A stretch of DNA of 64,000 bases from Allobosea robiniae (GCF_900102525.1 NZ_FNBZ01000009.1:124001-188000), one strand, 5' to 3'. Shown: positions 8,055 to 18,327, counted from the first letter of the stretch. Notes: generated from the letters alone by a model not told the origin. Made by a program: numbers and translations.

Positions 8055-8999
8055 ATGTTTCGATTTGCGCTGACACGGATAGGGATGGCTTTGCCGACGC
8101 TGCTGATCGTGGCGGTGTCGGTCTTCGTGCTGATCCGTCTGATCCCGGGCGATCCGGCCCAGTTGATGCTGGGCGATCTTGCGACGCCGGCGAGCCTGGC
8201 CGACCTCAGGGCCCGCCTCGGGCTCGACCAGTCTTTGCCGGTGCAGTTCGGCATCTGGATCGGCAATGTCCTGACCGGCGATTTCGGCCAGTCGATCTCG
8301 TCGCAGCAGGCGGTGCTGCCGCTGATCCTGCAGCGCTTCTGGATCTCCGCCCAGATCGTGCTGGTCGCGGTCTTGCTGGCGAGCTGCGTCGCGGTGCCCG
8401 CCGGCGTCATCGCCGCCTGGAAGCAGGATTCCGCTGTTGATCTCGGCCTCGTCGCGACCGCGACGCTGCTGCTCTCGATCCCGACCTTCTGGCTGGGTCT
8501 CCTGCTCCTGCTGTTCTTCGGGCTCAAGCTCGAATGGCTGCCGGTGGTCGGCTATGTCTCGATCGCCGAGAACCCGTGGGCCGGCATCCTCTATCTGGTC
8601 ATGCCGATCATGACGCTGTTCCTGCACGAGATCGGCGTGATCCTGCGCATGGCGCGCGCCTCGACACTGGAGGTGCTCCGGCTCGACTACATCACCCATG
8701 CCCGCGCCAAGGGCCTCTCGGAGCGCGCCGTGCTCTGGCGCCACGCCTTCAAGAACGCCTTCGGCCCGACCTGGACCCTGATCGGCCTCGTGCTCGGCAA
8801 TCTCCTCGGCGGCATCGCGGTGGTCGAGACGGTCTTCACCATCCCCGGTCTCGGGCGCCTGCTGGTCGATGCGATCTTTGCCCGCGACTATCCGGTGATC
8901 CAGGGCTGCATGCTCTTCGTCGCCTTCACCTATGTGCTGGTGAACCTCGTCATCGACCTCTGCTACCCGGTCTTCGATCCAAGGGTGACGGCGCAATGA
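8055..8999 (+). CDS. ABC transporter permease, DppB/OppB type
   Basis: 314 aa, with an N-terminal transmembrane helix (FRFALTRIGMALPTLLIVAV), a short periplasmic loop containing IPGDPAQ, then five further hydrophobic segments. The cytoplasmic ATPase-contact (EAA) region reads THARAKGLSERAVLWRHAFK. The start at 8055 is preferred over 8040 because GGGAGGG precedes it. Its stop overlaps the next start (ATGA). It forms the inner-membrane channel with the product of 8996-9868. Confidence 0.93.
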   Translation: MFRFALTRIGMALPTLLIVAVSVFVLIRLIPGDPAQLMLGDLATPASLADLRARLGLDQSLPVQFGIWIGNVLTGDFGQSISSQQAVLPLILQRFWISAQIVLVAVLLASCVAVPAGVIAAWKQDSAVDLGLVATATLLLSIPTFWLGLLLLLFFGLKLEWLPVVGYVSIAENPWAGILYLVMPIMTLFLHEIGVILRMARASTLEVLRLDYITHARAKGLSERAVLWRHAFKNAFGPTWTLIGLVLGNLLGGIAVVETVFTIPGLGRLLVDAIFARDYPVIQGCMLFVAFTYVLVNLVIDLCYPVFDPRVTAQ

Positions 9000-9868
9000 G
9001 CATCGACAGCACAACGACGGGTGGCGCCTCCATGAAGAAGCCCCGCCGCATGAAGCTCCCCGCTCCCAATGCGATCGTCGGCGGCACGCTGATCGGCATC
9101 CTGCTGCTCGCCGCCGGCACCGGCGCGCTCTGGACGCCCTATGATCCGCTCAAGCTCTCCTTCCGCGAGAAGCTGGCCGCACCGAGCGCGCTGCACTGGC
9201 TCGGTACCGACGAGTTCGGCCGCGACGTGCTCTCGCGCCTGATGGCGGGGGCCGCGACTTCGGTCTGGATCTCGATCCTGACCGTGACTCTGGCCGTCGT
9301 CTTCGGCACGCTGATCGGCCTGTTCTCCGGCTATATGCGCGGCTGGACCGACCGGATCATCATGGCCTTCAACGACGCCTTGCTCGCCTTCCCCGGCATC
9401 CTGCTGGCGCTCGGCCTGCTCGCGGTGGTCGGCGCCAACAAATACGGCATCATCGTCGCGCTCGGCATCGCCTATACGCCGTCGGTCGCCCGCGTCGTGC
9501 GCGGCACCGTGCTCTCGCTGCGCGAGCGCGAGTTCATCGCGGCCTCGCGCGTGATGGGCAATGCCGAGGCCTTCACCATGGCCCGCCACATCCTGCCGAA
9601 CTGCATCGCGCCGCTCACCGTGCTGGCGACCTCGATGTTCGGCTATGTCCTGCTGGCCGAGAGCGCGCTCTCCTTCCTGGGACTGGGCGTGCCGCCGCCG
9701 GCCCCGACCTGGGGCAACATGCTCGCCGGTTCCAGACCCTATATCGGCCAGGCCGTCTGGCTCGGCATCTTCCCGGGCCTCGCGATCTCGCTGACCCTGC
9801 TCGGCATCAACCTGCTCGGCGACGCCGTGCGCGACCGGCTCGACCCGCGGATGAGGGGCTCGCGATGA
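8996..9868 (+). CDS. ABC transporter permease, DppC/OppC type
   Basis: 290 aa. A cytoplasmic N-terminal leader is followed by a first membrane helix (AIVGGTLIGILLLAAGTGAL), the OppC-typical HWLGTDEFGRDVLSRL motif and the EAA loop (FIAASRVMGNAEAFTMARH). Although the frame is open upstream from 8534, the ATG at 8996 overlaps the preceding stop as ATGA and gives the usual DppC length. It pairs with the permease at 8055. Confidence 0.93.
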   Translation: MSIDSTTTGGASMKKPRRMKLPAPNAIVGGTLIGILLLAAGTGALWTPYDPLKLSFREKLAAPSALHWLGTDEFGRDVLSRLMAGAATSVWISILTVTLAVVFGTLIGLFSGYMRGWTDRIIMAFNDALLAFPGILLALGLLAVVGANKYGIIVALGIAYTPSVARVVRGTVLSLREREFIAASRVMGNAEAFTMARHILPNCIAPLTVLATSMFGYVLLAESALSFLGLGVPPPAPTWGNMLAGSRPYIGQAVWLGIFPGLAISLTLLGINLLGDAVRDRLDPRMRGSR

Positions 9869-11526
9869 ACACGACAGCTCCACTCCTCGACGTCGCCGGC
9901 CTCACCTTGAAGATCGGCGGCTCCGGCCGCACCGTCGTCAACGACGTCTCCTTCCAGGTCTTCCCCGGCGAGATCGTCGGCATTGTCGGCGAATCCGGTT
10001 CGGGCAAGACGCTCGCCGCTCGCGCGGTGATGGGCTTCATCCCGCCGGCGGTGCGGCTCGAAGGCGGCAGGATCCGCTTCGACGGCCAGGACGTCATGAC
10101 GATGAGCCCGAAGGACCTGCGCGCCATGCGCGGCTCCAAGGTCGGCATGGTCTTCCAGGAGCCGATGACCTCGCTCAACCCCTCGATGCTGATCGGGCGC
10201 CAGCTCGACGAGGGGCTGGCCCTGCACCGCAAGCTCGACGCCCCCGCCCGCCGGGCGCTGATCCTCGACATGCTCAGGAGCGTCGGCCTGCGCGATCCGG
10301 AAGGCGCGCTCACCGCCTATCCGCATCAGTTCTCCGGTGGCATGCGCCAGCGCATCATGCTGGCCTCGGTGATGCTCTTGAAGCCCGGGCTGCTGCTGGC
10401 CGACGAGCCGACCACCGCGCTCGACGCCGTCGTCCAGCGCGACGTGATGGAGCTGATGGTCGAGCTGACGAAGGCGAACCACACCGCCGTGCTGTTGATC
10501 TCGCATGATCTCGGCATGGTCGCGCGCTATTGCAGCCGCATCGTCGTGATGTCACAGGGCGACGTGGTCGAACAGGGCAAGGCCGAGGACATCCTGGCCC
10601 GGCCACAGCACCCCTATACCCGCAAGCTGCTCTCGGCGATGCCGCACCGCTCGCCGGCGCGCCCGCTGCCGGAGGCCAGGACGCCGATCGTCGCGGTTCG
10701 CGACCTCGTCGTCGAATATCCCGGCCGGCAGGGCTTCTTCCGCAAGAGTGAGGCCAAGCGCGCGCTGCACGGCATCAGCATCGACGTGCAGCCCGGCGAG
10801 GTCGTCGCGGTGGTCGGCGGCTCGGGCTCGGGCAAGACCACGCTCGGCCAGTCGATCGCCGGCCTGGTCAGGCCGACCGGCGGCGAGATCCGCTTCAACG
10901 GCAAGCCGATCGAGAAGAGCGACGCCGCCTACTGGGATTATCGCCTCAACTGCCAGATGGTCTTCCAGGACCCCTACTCCTCGCTCGACCCGCGCATGAC
11001 GATCCGGCAGCTCGTCGCCGAGCCGCTCAGGCTGGTCCCCGACATGAGCCCGGCCGACCGCAAGGCCCGCGTCGCGGAGGTGCTGACCGAGGTCGGCCTG
11101 GGCAACGGCTTCGCCGAGCGCTATCCGCACGAGCTCTCAGGCGGCCAGCGCCAGCGCATTGCGATCGCCCGCGCGATCGTGCGCCGGCCGAGCTTCGTCA
11201 TCGCCGACGAGCCGGTCTCGGCGCTCGACGTCACCGTGCGTGCGCAGGTGCTGGAGCTTTTCGACGAGCTCCAGAAGAAGCACGGTTTCTCCTGCCTGTT
11301 CATCAGCCACGATCTCGGCGTGGTCGAGCAGGTCGCGGACCGCGTCATCGTCATGCAGGACGGCCGCATCGTCGAGGAAGGCCCCCGCGACGACATCTTC
11401 GACAATCCGACACACCCCTATACCCAGAAGCTCCTCGCAGCCGTCCCGGGTCTCGAAGCCACATCGGAAGGCGGCGTCAGGCTCTTCTGGAGGCGGGCGG
11501 AGAACGACCAGGAAATCGTCGGGTGA
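9865..11526 (+). CDS. Fused double-domain peptide-type ABC ATPase (DppD-DppF fusion)
   Basis: 553 aa with two nucleotide-binding domains. Domain 1 has Walker A GESGSGKT (residues 42-49) and signature FSGGMRQR; domain 2 has Walker A GGSGSGKT (about residues 316-323) and signature LSGGQRQR. Each keeps a HDLG switch histidine. The start overlaps the DppC stop (ATGA). One protein therefore replaces the usual DppD/DppF pair and energises the permeases at 8055 and 8996. The last codons (about 11440-11526) carry an unusual tail, LEATSEGGVRLFWRRAEND, that recurs 24 kb away at 36011-36097. Confidence 0.93.
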   Translation: MNTTAPLLDVAGLTLKIGGSGRTVVNDVSFQVFPGEIVGIVGESGSGKTLAARAVMGFIPPAVRLEGGRIRFDGQDVMTMSPKDLRAMRGSKVGMVFQEPMTSLNPSMLIGRQLDEGLALHRKLDAPARRALILDMLRSVGLRDPEGALTAYPHQFSGGMRQRIMLASVMLLKPGLLLADEPTTALDAVVQRDVMELMVELTKANHTAVLLISHDLGMVARYCSRIVVMSQGDVVEQGKAEDILARPQHPYTRKLLSAMPHRSPARPLPEARTPIVAVRDLVVEYPGRQGFFRKSEAKRALHGISIDVQPGEVVAVVGGSGSGKTTLGQSIAGLVRPTGGEIRFNGKPIEKSDAAYWDYRLNCQMVFQDPYSSLDPRMTIRQLVAEPLRLVPDMSPADRKARVAEVLTEVGLGNGFAERYPHELSGGQRQRIAIARAIVRRPSFVIADEPVSALDVTVRAQVLELFDELQKKHGFSCLFISHDLGVVEQVADRVIVMQDGRIVEEGPRDDIFDNPTHPYTQKLLAAVPGLEATSEGGVRLFWRRAENDQEIVG

Positions 11527-11549
11527 ACGCCTCTCGCCTGAAAGAAACG

Positions 11550-11584
11550 CGCCGTCATTCCGGGTCAAGCCCGGAATGACGGCG
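11550..11584. terminator. Strong inverted repeat between convergent operons
   Basis: Fifteen-base arms CGCCGTCATTCCGGG (11550-11564) and CCCGGAATGACGGCG (11570-11584) around the loop TCAAG. It lies between the plus-strand transporter operon and the minus-strand MFS gene, so it can act for both directions, although a clear T-run is lacking. The left arm is repeated at 43914, showing that it belongs to a dispersed extragenic family. Confidence 0.6.
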
Positions 11585-11643
11585 TAAAATCGGGACGATC
11601 CAAACCCGAAACAAAGGCGGCCGGAGCGGCGGCCTTCGCGACA

Positions 11644-12873
11644 TTACGCGCCGCGCTTGTCCAGAGGCACGATGAAGAAGCAGATCACGCCCGACAGCGC
11701 ACAGGCGAACAAGCCGAGGTCGAAGCGGCCGGTGAAGCTCAGCACCATCGCAAACGCCGATGGGGCCACGACATAACCGAGGAAGATGACGAGTGTCGCG
11801 GCGGCAGATGCCTCCCGAACCAGGCTTGGCGGGCACGCACGCGCAATTTCGGACAATTGGACGCCGTTCCAGCTGGATACGGTAACGCCGGCGATCGCTG
11901 CGATGACGCAGTATATGGGGAAGGACCACTCCGGCGTCGCCAAGGCTAAAGTCAGTGACGTCGCGCCCGACGCCAATCCGATCACGCGCAACAGGAGCCG
12001 CGGAGCTCCCAGGTGATCGGATAGCCAACCGAGAAAGACACGGCCAGCGACGCTCGTAGCTTGCATCAACGCGTAGAGCGCGCCGGCGGTCTCGAGGCTG
12101 TAGCCGAGCTGCGAGACCGCATAGGTCATGAGATAGGCGAACCAGATCCCCTGCCCTATGGCCAGGCAGGCACCGGCTGCCGCCAGGCGAAACAACATCG
12201 AGGACGCTGCCAGCGTCCTGATCGGCGTCACCAGATTGGAGAGGGAGAGGATGGCTCCGAGCCCGAATTTCAGGCCCCTCTCCCGATCACGATCGAGCGC
12301 CTCTCGCATCGGCTGGACGCTGGCGATGATGGCAAGCACGAAGACTGCCGATGCCAGGAGGGCGACGCGCCAGCCATAGGCTGCTGCGAGAGGTGGCAGG
12401 GCGAGCCCCGCGATGACCCCGCCGAGGGGCACTCCAGCCTGCTTGATCGAGAAGATCATGCTGCGACGGCCATGAGGTGCCGTCCGATGAAGCACATCGT
12501 TACCCGCGGGCGAAGACGGCCCGTAGCCAACTCCGATGAGGAGCGAGGCCATACATGCTGCTATCGTCCAGCTCGGAAGAAAAAGCGCCAGCCCCAGGAT
12601 TCCGATCATCAACCCGGCCTGGAGCGCCCGCACGGAGCCGAGAGCTCTCAGATAGGGCGCGCCCAGGGCGAGGAAGAGAATCGACCCCAGCGTGTTCAGG
12701 CTGGCGAGATAGCCCACCACTGAATCCGACCAGCCGCGCTCGGCGGCAAGGATCGGCGCAATCGTGGGAGGGATGCGGCTGAGGAAGGCCGTAGCCATCT
12801 GTACCGCAACCATGGTGGCGAGAGCGAGCTGCCATGATGGAGCGGACCCGGTCTCCAAATGCCCAGGTTTCAC
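11644..12873 (-). CDS. MFS transporter
   Basis: 409 aa with about twelve hydrophobic segments and a major-facilitator-like loop after helix 2 (LGAPYLRALGSVRALQAGL). The N-terminal half includes an EKSAV-like organisation typical of organic-acid or aromatic-acid carriers, but I do not recognise a specific subfamily. Its ATG overlaps the stop of the OppF gene (12870), so it is the last gene of the long minus-strand operon starting at 24820. It may export a product of the pathway or act as a second importer. Confidence 0.87.
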   Translation of the reverse strand: MKPGHLETGSAPSWQLALATMVAVQMATAFLSRIPPTIAPILAAERGWSDSVVGYLASLNTLGSILFLALGAPYLRALGSVRALQAGLMIGILGLALFLPSWTIAACMASLLIGVGYGPSSPAGNDVLHRTAPHGRRSMIFSIKQAGVPLGGVIAGLALPPLAAAYGWRVALLASAVFVLAIIASVQPMREALDRDRERGLKFGLGAILSLSNLVTPIRTLAASSMLFRLAAAGACLAIGQGIWFAYLMTYAVSQLGYSLETAGALYALMQATSVAGRVFLGWLSDHLGAPRLLLRVIGLASGATSLTLALATPEWSFPIYCVIAAIAGVTVSSWNGVQLSEIARACPPSLVREASAAATLVIFLGYVVAPSAFAMVLSFTGRFDLGLFACALSGVICFFIVPLDKRGA

Positions 12874-13856
12874 ACGCTCAACTCGCGCCAGCGCAAACAG
12901 GCAACGCCGTGACCGTCTTCATCATCCAGCTCCGGGTCGATGTCGGCGCATTCCGATGTCGCGTATTGGCAGCGCGTACGGAAGCGACACCCACTCGGAA
13001 CATTGGACGGATCGGGCGGCTCACCTTGCAGGGAAAAGTTTTCAGTGACGCGGGGCCCGCCGATCACAGGGGCAGCCGACAGCAAAGCCTGCGTGTAGGG
13101 GTGGCGTGGTGCGGCAAAAACCTCGGCGGTCCGCCCGATCTCGACGATCCTCCCGAGATACATGACGATCACACGGTCGCAGATCGACTGCACGACGGCG
13201 AGGTCATGGCTGATGAAGAGGTAGGTCAGATCGAACTCTGACTTCAGGTCGCGGAACAGCCTCAGCACGGTCGCCTGGACGGAAACGTCGAGCCCCGATG
13301 TGGGTTCGTCGAAAATGACCAGTTCCGGTCCGAGAACCAGGATCCGGGCCAAACCGACCCGTCGCTGCTGGCCGCCGCTGATCTCGTGGGGGTAAAGGTC
13401 AAGATGCTCGACGGGCAATCCCACCGCCTTCACGATCTCCCTGACCTTTTCCTCCCGCTTCTCTTTCGGCCAGTCCGTGTGGATGATCAGCGGCTCGTGG
13501 AGCGAACGACGCAGCGTCCAGCGCGGGTCGAGGGAAGCGCCGGGGTCCTGGTAGACATATTGCAGCCGCGCCCGGATTCGCGCAGCGCGCTTCTGGCCCG
13601 GCGAGGCGATCCTCTCGCCCAGCATCCGGACTTCGCCCTCGCTGGGTTCGTGAATGCCCATGAGCGTCTTGCCGAGCGTGGACTTGCCACAGCCGGATTC
13701 CCCGACAATGCCCAGGATCTCGCCCGGCTCGACCGCGAAGGAGACATTGTCCAGCGCGCGCAGGCTGCCGACCTGCCGGTTGAGGAAACCCCGGACCGGA
13801 AAGTGCCGGGCCAGGTTGTCGACTTCCAGGATCGCGGGATTATCGCTGTCAGACAT
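12870..13856 (-). CDS. Peptide-type ABC transporter ATPase, OppF/DppF type
   Basis: 328 aa. Walker A is GESGCGKS, the signature ISGGQQRR, followed by the Walker B region ELVIFDEPTSGLDVS and the switch HDLAVV. The C-terminal oligopeptide-transporter extension (GCRFRTRC with further cysteines) is present. The start at 13856 (MSDSDNP) overlaps the end of the OppD gene by eight bases; an open frame upstream of it is ignored. Partner of the OppD subunit at 13849. Confidence 0.92.
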   Translation of the reverse strand: MSDSDNPAILEVDNLARHFPVRGFLNRQVGSLRALDNVSFAVEPGEILGIVGESGCGKSTLGKTLMGIHEPSEGEVRMLGERIASPGQKRAARIRARLQYVYQDPGASLDPRWTLRRSLHEPLIIHTDWPKEKREEKVREIVKAVGLPVEHLDLYPHEISGGQQRRVGLARILVLGPELVIFDEPTSGLDVSVQATVLRLFRDLKSEFDLTYLFISHDLAVVQSICDRVIVMYLGRIVEIGRTAEVFAAPRHPYTQALLSAAPVIGGPRVTENFSLQGEPPDPSNVPSGCRFRTRCQYATSECADIDPELDDEDGHGVACLRWRELSV

Positions 13857-14853
13857 GCGCACCCTCCGCCTTGGCCAACCAGGGATGATGACACGCAACC
13901 GCGTGGCCATCGGAACCTGTCGTCAGCGCCGGCCTGCTCTCGTGACAGATGTCCGTTGCGCGGGGGCAGCGGGGATTGAAGCGGCAACCGTCGGGAGCCT
14001 TGAGCGGGCTTGGGACACCGCCGGGAATGCCGACGGGATCGCGCCCCGGGGACGGCAGGCTGTCGAGCAGCATGCGGGTATAAGGGTGGCGGGGATCGCC
14101 GAAGAACTGCTCGCGCGGAGCGATCTCCGCCGTCTGCCCGGCATACATCACCACGATCCGGTCGCAGATTTCCCAGGCGGCACCAAGGTCATGGGTCGTG
14201 AACAGGACGGATACGCCGCGTTCGACGGCCAGCCGGCGCAACAGCCCGAGGATCTGCGCCTGAACCGTCACATCCAAAGCCGTCGTCGGCTCGTCGGCGA
14301 TGATCATCCGGGGCTGGGGGAGCAGTGCCATGGCGATCATCACGCGCTGCCGCTGGCCGCCGGAGAGCTGATGAGGATATTTCGCCAGGATCGCTTTCGG
14401 TTGCGGCAGCTGGACCGCATCGAGCATGGCGATCGCGCTGGCCTCGTCGGCCTTCCGCGAGCGGCCAAAACTGCCCGCTCCATCCCGCGGGGCCTTGAAG
14501 CGCATCAGGTCCTGGATCTGGGTACCGATCCGGAACAGCGGATTGAAGCTCGCAAAAGGATCCTGCGGGACGAAGGTCACGACGCGGCCGCGCAGATGTT
14601 CGGCCGCCTTGCCACCCGAGAGCATATCAACACCGTCGAGCCGGATATGTCCGCTGTTGATCTCCGTCTGGCCTTCGGGAAGCGTCCCGAGAATCGCACG
14701 GGCAAGCGTTGACTTGCCGCAGCCGGATTCTCCGACCAGGCCGACAATCTCTCCCGGCTTCACGCTGATATCGATCCGGTCGAGCACCTTGGCGATGCCC
14801 TTTTCGGTTCGGAAGCCCAGGGACAGAGCCTGGATATCGAGAAGATTGCTCAT
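13849..14853 (-). CDS. Peptide-type ABC transporter ATPase, OppD/DppD type
   Basis: 334 aa with Walker A GESGCGKS, signature LSGGQRQR, Walker [15 protein letters not shown], switch HDLG and the family C-terminal cysteine motif ([12 protein letters not shown]). The start at 14853 (MSNLLDIQ) lies two bases after the DppC stop. It belongs to the five-gene transporter 16734-12870 embedded in the HyuAB operon. Confidence 0.92.
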   Translation of the reverse strand: MSNLLDIQALSLGFRTEKGIAKVLDRIDISVKPGEIVGLVGESGCGKSTLARAILGTLPEGQTEINSGHIRLDGVDMLSGGKAAEHLRGRVVTFVPQDPFASFNPLFRIGTQIQDLMRFKAPRDGAGSFGRSRKADEASAIAMLDAVQLPQPKAILAKYPHQLSGGQRQRVMIAMALLPQPRMIIADEPTTALDVTVQAQILGLLRRLAVERGVSVLFTTHDLGAAWEICDRIVVMYAGQTAEIAPREQFFGDPRHPYTRMLLDSLPSPGRDPVGIPGGVPSPLKAPDGCRFNPRCPRATDICHESRPALTTGSDGHAVACHHPWLAKAEGAHV

Positions 14854-14855
14854 GA

Positions 14856-15698
14856 TCAGACGCTGCGCCGCGTGCGCGGGTCGAGGATGTCGCGCAGGCC
14901 GTCGCCAAAGAGATTGAAGCCCAGCACCGTCAGGAAGATCGCGATGCCCGGAGCGAGCGCGTACCACCAGGCTTCGGGAAGGAACTCGCGGCTCTCGGCG
15001 ATCATCCGGCCCCATTCGGGCGTGGGCGGCGGCGCTCCAAGCCCGAGAAAGCCCAGCGTTGCCGCGGTGAGAATCGTCGCGCCCATGCCGATCGACGTCC
15101 GCACGATGATGGGCGAGGCGATGTTCGGCAGAATGTGCAGGACAATGACGCGCCAGGGCGATGCTCCGAGCGCAACCGCGGACTCCACGAAGACCTCGTT
15201 TCGCATCGACCGCGTCTCGGCATAGACCAACCGCGCCCAGAATGGCCAGTAGGTCAACGAGAGCGCCAGGATGACGTTCTCGATCGATGGCCCGAGCGTC
15301 TGCGCGATGGCGATGGCCAGGACGATCTGGGGCACGGCCAGGAAGATCTCGGCAATCCGCATCAGCGCGTCGCTGACCCAGTTCTGGTAATAGCCGGCGA
15401 TGAGGCCGATCGGCACGCCGATGACCAGTGCCGAGCCGATGGCGATCCCGGCCAGCATCAACGTGATCCTGGCGCCGAACAGCATCCGGCTGAAGATGTC
15501 GCTGCCCATACGGTCGGTGCCGAAAAGAGCGGTGGCCGAGGGCGGTTGAAGTCGGTTCCCGATGTGGAAATCGAAGACATCGTTGGGAAAGGGAGCCAAC
15601 AGCGGCGCAAACAGCGCAGCCAGCACGAGAAGGCTCAACAGGCTCAACCCGATGAAAGCAGCCTTGTCCCTGGTGAGGCGCTTGAGGAGATCCATCAT
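14856..15698 (-). CDS. ABC transporter permease, DppC type
   Basis: 280 aa ([18 protein letters not shown]). It carries the OppC motif [16 protein letters not shown] and the EAA loop ([19 protein letters not shown]). The frame is open far upstream, but the ATG at 15698 overlaps the DppB stop as ATGA and gives the normal length. Inner-membrane channel partner of the gene at 15695. Confidence 0.92.
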   Translation of the reverse strand: MMDLLKRLTRDKAAFIGLSLLSLLVLAALFAPLLAPFPNDVFDFHIGNRLQPPSATALFGTDRMGSDIFSRMLFGARITLMLAGIAIGSALVIGVPIGLIAGYYQNWVSDALMRIAEIFLAVPQIVLAIAIAQTLGPSIENVILALSLTYWPFWARLVYAETRSMRNEVFVESAVALGASPWRVIVLHILPNIASPIIVRTSIGMGATILTAATLGFLGLGAPPPTPEWGRMIAESREFLPEAWWYALAPGIAIFLTVLGFNLFGDGLRDILDPRTRRSV

Positions 15699-16699
15699 GC
15701 CGCCCCCCGCGGATCGATCGCGGCCTGCAGCATGTCCACCAGCAGGTTGATGAGGACGAACAAGGCCCCCGTGCAGAGGGTAAAACCCATCACCGCGTTG
15801 TAGTCGGACTGCAGGATCGAGCGCACGGCATAGGCACCGAGACCCGGCCAGTCGAAGACGGTCTCGACCACGACCGCGCCTGCCAGGAGGATGCCGAAGA
15901 TGAGGCCGAGCTGCGTGACGGTGGCGGTCAATGCCATGCGCAGCACGTATTTCCAGACGATCAGGCGGCGCGGCAGCCCCATCGCCGTCTGGTAGGCTAC
16001 GGAGGGCGAGCCGATCACGCCGATGACGCCGTTTCGGGTAAAGCGGACGACCGTGGCCGCCGCGGGCAGGGCCAGGGTGAGCGTCGGCAGGACGATGTGC
16101 CGGAATGCGGAGCCGATCATCTCGCGATCGCCCTCGATCATCGCGTCGACCAGCATGAGGCCCGTCACCGTCTCCGGCGGAAATCCCTCGATGCGACCGG
16201 ACAGCGGCAGCCACCCGAGCTTCATCGAGAACAGGAACTGGAACTGCATCGCCAGCCAGAAGGACGCCACGGCCAGACCCGAAACCGTCACGACCCGAAG
16301 CACGTGGTCGATCCACGAGTTGCGGTGCAGGCCGCAAAGGACCCCAAGGGGGATGCCGATGAAACCCGCTATCAGGACCGCGAAGATGGTCAGCTCCAGC
16401 GTGGCGGGCAGGCGCGATTTCAGGTCGTCGATGATGGGCTGCTGGGTGAAGAGGCTGACACCGAGATTGCCCTGCGCGATGTCGCGCAGGTAATTCACGA
16501 ACTGCACCGGCAACGGCTTGTCGAACCCGAACCGCTCGCGCACCTGCTGCACCTGCTCGGGCGAGGAATTCTCCCCCGCGGCCAAAACCGCGGGGTCGAC
16601 GGGGATCACGCGCGACAGCACGAACACGATCGCGAGCAGCCCCACGAGCGTCGGTACGAACCAAAGCAATCGGTTCGCCACCATTGACAGCCAGTTCAT
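15695..16699 (-). CDS. ABC transporter permease, DppB type
   Basis: 334 aa. The first membrane helix (RLLWFVPTLVGLLAIVFVL) is followed by the VIPVDPA loop motif and an EAA-type loop (VAYQTAMGLPRRLIVWKYVL). It starts 34 bases after the binding-protein gene and overlaps DppC by four bases. Same importer as 12870-14853. Confidence 0.92.
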   Translation of the reverse strand: MNWLSMVANRLLWFVPTLVGLLAIVFVLSRVIPVDPAVLAAGENSSPEQVQQVRERFGFDKPLPVQFVNYLRDIAQGNLGVSLFTQQPIIDDLKSRLPATLELTIFAVLIAGFIGIPLGVLCGLHRNSWIDHVLRVVTVSGLAVASFWLAMQFQFLFSMKLGWLPLSGRIEGFPPETVTGLMLVDAMIEGDREMIGSAFRHIVLPTLTLALPAAATVVRFTRNGVIGVIGSPSVAYQTAMGLPRRLIVWKYVLRMALTATVTQLGLIFGILLAGAVVVETVFDWPGLGAYAVRSILQSDYNAVMGFTLCTGALFVLINLLVDMLQAAIDPRGAA

Positions 16700-16733
16700 G
16701 GCGATGCCTCCGGTTGGAGAAGTCGAGGACCGC

Positions 16734-18302
16734 TCAGCGCTTCAGGGATGCCCAGCGAATATCCTGGCCATTGCTGACCGGTGAGAAGCGGATGCCCTCG
16801 ACCTTGCTCGAATAGGGTCCGTACCAGCGGGTATTGTAGACGAAGATGCCGGCGGCATCGTCGTTCACCATCTGGGTCATCTCCTCGTAGAGCTTGCGCC
16901 GTTCATCCTGGTCTGCCGAGACGAGCGCACGATCGAGCCGTTTGTCGAATTCGGGATTGCTGTAATACGAGAAGGTGCGCGTGCCGTGATAACGCGTGCC
17001 ATAGAGCTCGCCGACCCAGTTATTCGGATCGACGTAGTAGGTGCTCTTCCATAGCGGCACGATATCCGCCTGCGTATCGGCCTTGCGCATGCGGGTGGAG
17101 ACGAGCGACCAGGGCGAGACCTCGACCACGACCTCGACCCCGATCTGGCGCAGGGTACTCTGGAAGAGCGTGGCCGCCTGCTCCGACTCGCTGAAGCCGG
17201 CAAGGGCATTGATGGTGATCGGCCGCAGCGGCTCCGTGACCTTCTTCAGCTCCTCGCGGGCCTTGTCGAGATTGTAGCTGTAGCCTTTGAGGCCGGGCGG
17301 CGTGCCCCAGATATTGTTCGGGTTCGGCCCCGGATTGCGCGAAACCGAATCCTTCATGATGCTCTTGATGAAGCCGTCATAGTCGAAGGCGTAGGCCAGC
17401 GCGCGGCGGAAATTGGGGTTGTTCATCGGCGGCTTGGTGCAGTTCAGCGCCAGGATGAACACGCGCATCGATTCCTGCTCGATGATCTGCACGTTGCTCG
17501 ACTGCCGGAGCCGCTGGATCTGATCGTAGGGAAGGTAGCCGTCGGCGCCCTGGAAATCGCCGCGGATCAGGCCGAGCACGCGCGTGTTCGTCTCGAGAAC
17601 CGTGCGGAATTCCAGATCGTCGAAAGGCTGACCGGTCCAGCCCGCGAAATGATCGGCGAAGCGGCGTGCGGTGAAGCCTACGGCCGGATCGTGCCGGCGC
17701 AGGGCATAGGATCCGGAACCCGCCTCATTCCTGGCGAGCCAGGCCTCGCCCCAGTCGCCATCCTTCTCATTGGCCTTAACCAGCGCGCTGTTGACCACGA
17801 GGATGTCGGGCACGGTCGTGAGAAAGATCGCCGATGGGGCATTCAGGTTGAAGACGACCGTGTGCGGGTCGGGCGCCTGTGTCGATCCGGGCTTGATGCT
17901 GGCGAGGTAGAGACTGGCCGGGCCCTTCTTGAGGGCGAGGATGCGCTCGATCGAATAGACGACGTCAGCCGATGTCAGCGGCTTGCCATCGTGGAACTTG
18001 GCATTCTGCCGCAGCTTGAACGTGTAGACCTTGCCGTCATCCGAGACGGTATGGCTTTCCGCGAGCCATGGGATCATCTTCGGAGGGTTGTCGACCCAGC
18101 GGTAGAGCCCGTCATAGAGATTGAAGCGCGAAGCGGCGCGGGCCGTGTCGAAAATCGTGTGCGGGTCGAGATTGTCGTACGGGCTGTTGTTCGCATAGAC
18201 GAACTTGCCGCCAGCCTGTGCCAGAACTCCCTCGATCGAGAGCGATGCCAGGGCGACCGATCCCGCAACCGCTTTAAGTGCGTCTCTCCGTGTCGTCGTC
18301 AT
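16734..18302 (-). CDS. ABC transporter substrate-binding protein, family 5, Tat-exported
   Basis: 522 aa. The N-terminus TTTRRDALKAVAG is a twin-arginine signal ending near VLAQA. The SBP_bac_5 body has the DGKPLTSADVVYSIER block. It is clearly distinct from the four paralogues in modules 1 and 4 and lacks their two-cysteine pattern and NPGVNRD motif. It sits immediately before its permease genes in the HyuAB operon and so probably captures a cyclic amide or peptide-like compound; ligand unproven. Confidence 0.9.
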   Translation of the reverse strand: MTTTRRDALKAVAGSVALASLSIEGVLAQAGGKFVYANNSPYDNLDPHTIFDTARAASRFNLYDGLYRWVDNPPKMIPWLAESHTVSDDGKVYTFKLRQNAKFHDGKPLTSADVVYSIERILALKKGPASLYLASIKPGSTQAPDPHTVVFNLNAPSAIFLTTVPDILVVNSALVKANEKDGDWGEAWLARNEAGSGSYALRRHDPAVGFTARRFADHFAGWTGQPFDDLEFRTVLETNTRVLGLIRGDFQGADGYLPYDQIQRLRQSSNVQIIEQESMRVFILALNCTKPPMNNPNFRRALAYAFDYDGFIKSIMKDSVSRNPGPNPNNIWGTPPGLKGYSYNLDKAREELKKVTEPLRPITINALAGFSESEQAATLFQSTLRQIGVEVVVEVSPWSLVSTRMRKADTQADIVPLWKSTYYVDPNNWVGELYGTRYHGTRTFSYYSNPEFDKRLDRALVSADQDERRKLYEEMTQMVNDDAAGIFVYNTRWYGPYSSKVEGIRFSPVSNGQDIRWASLKR

Positions 18303-18327
18303 GCCGTCCCTCCATTGTTATCGTGTT

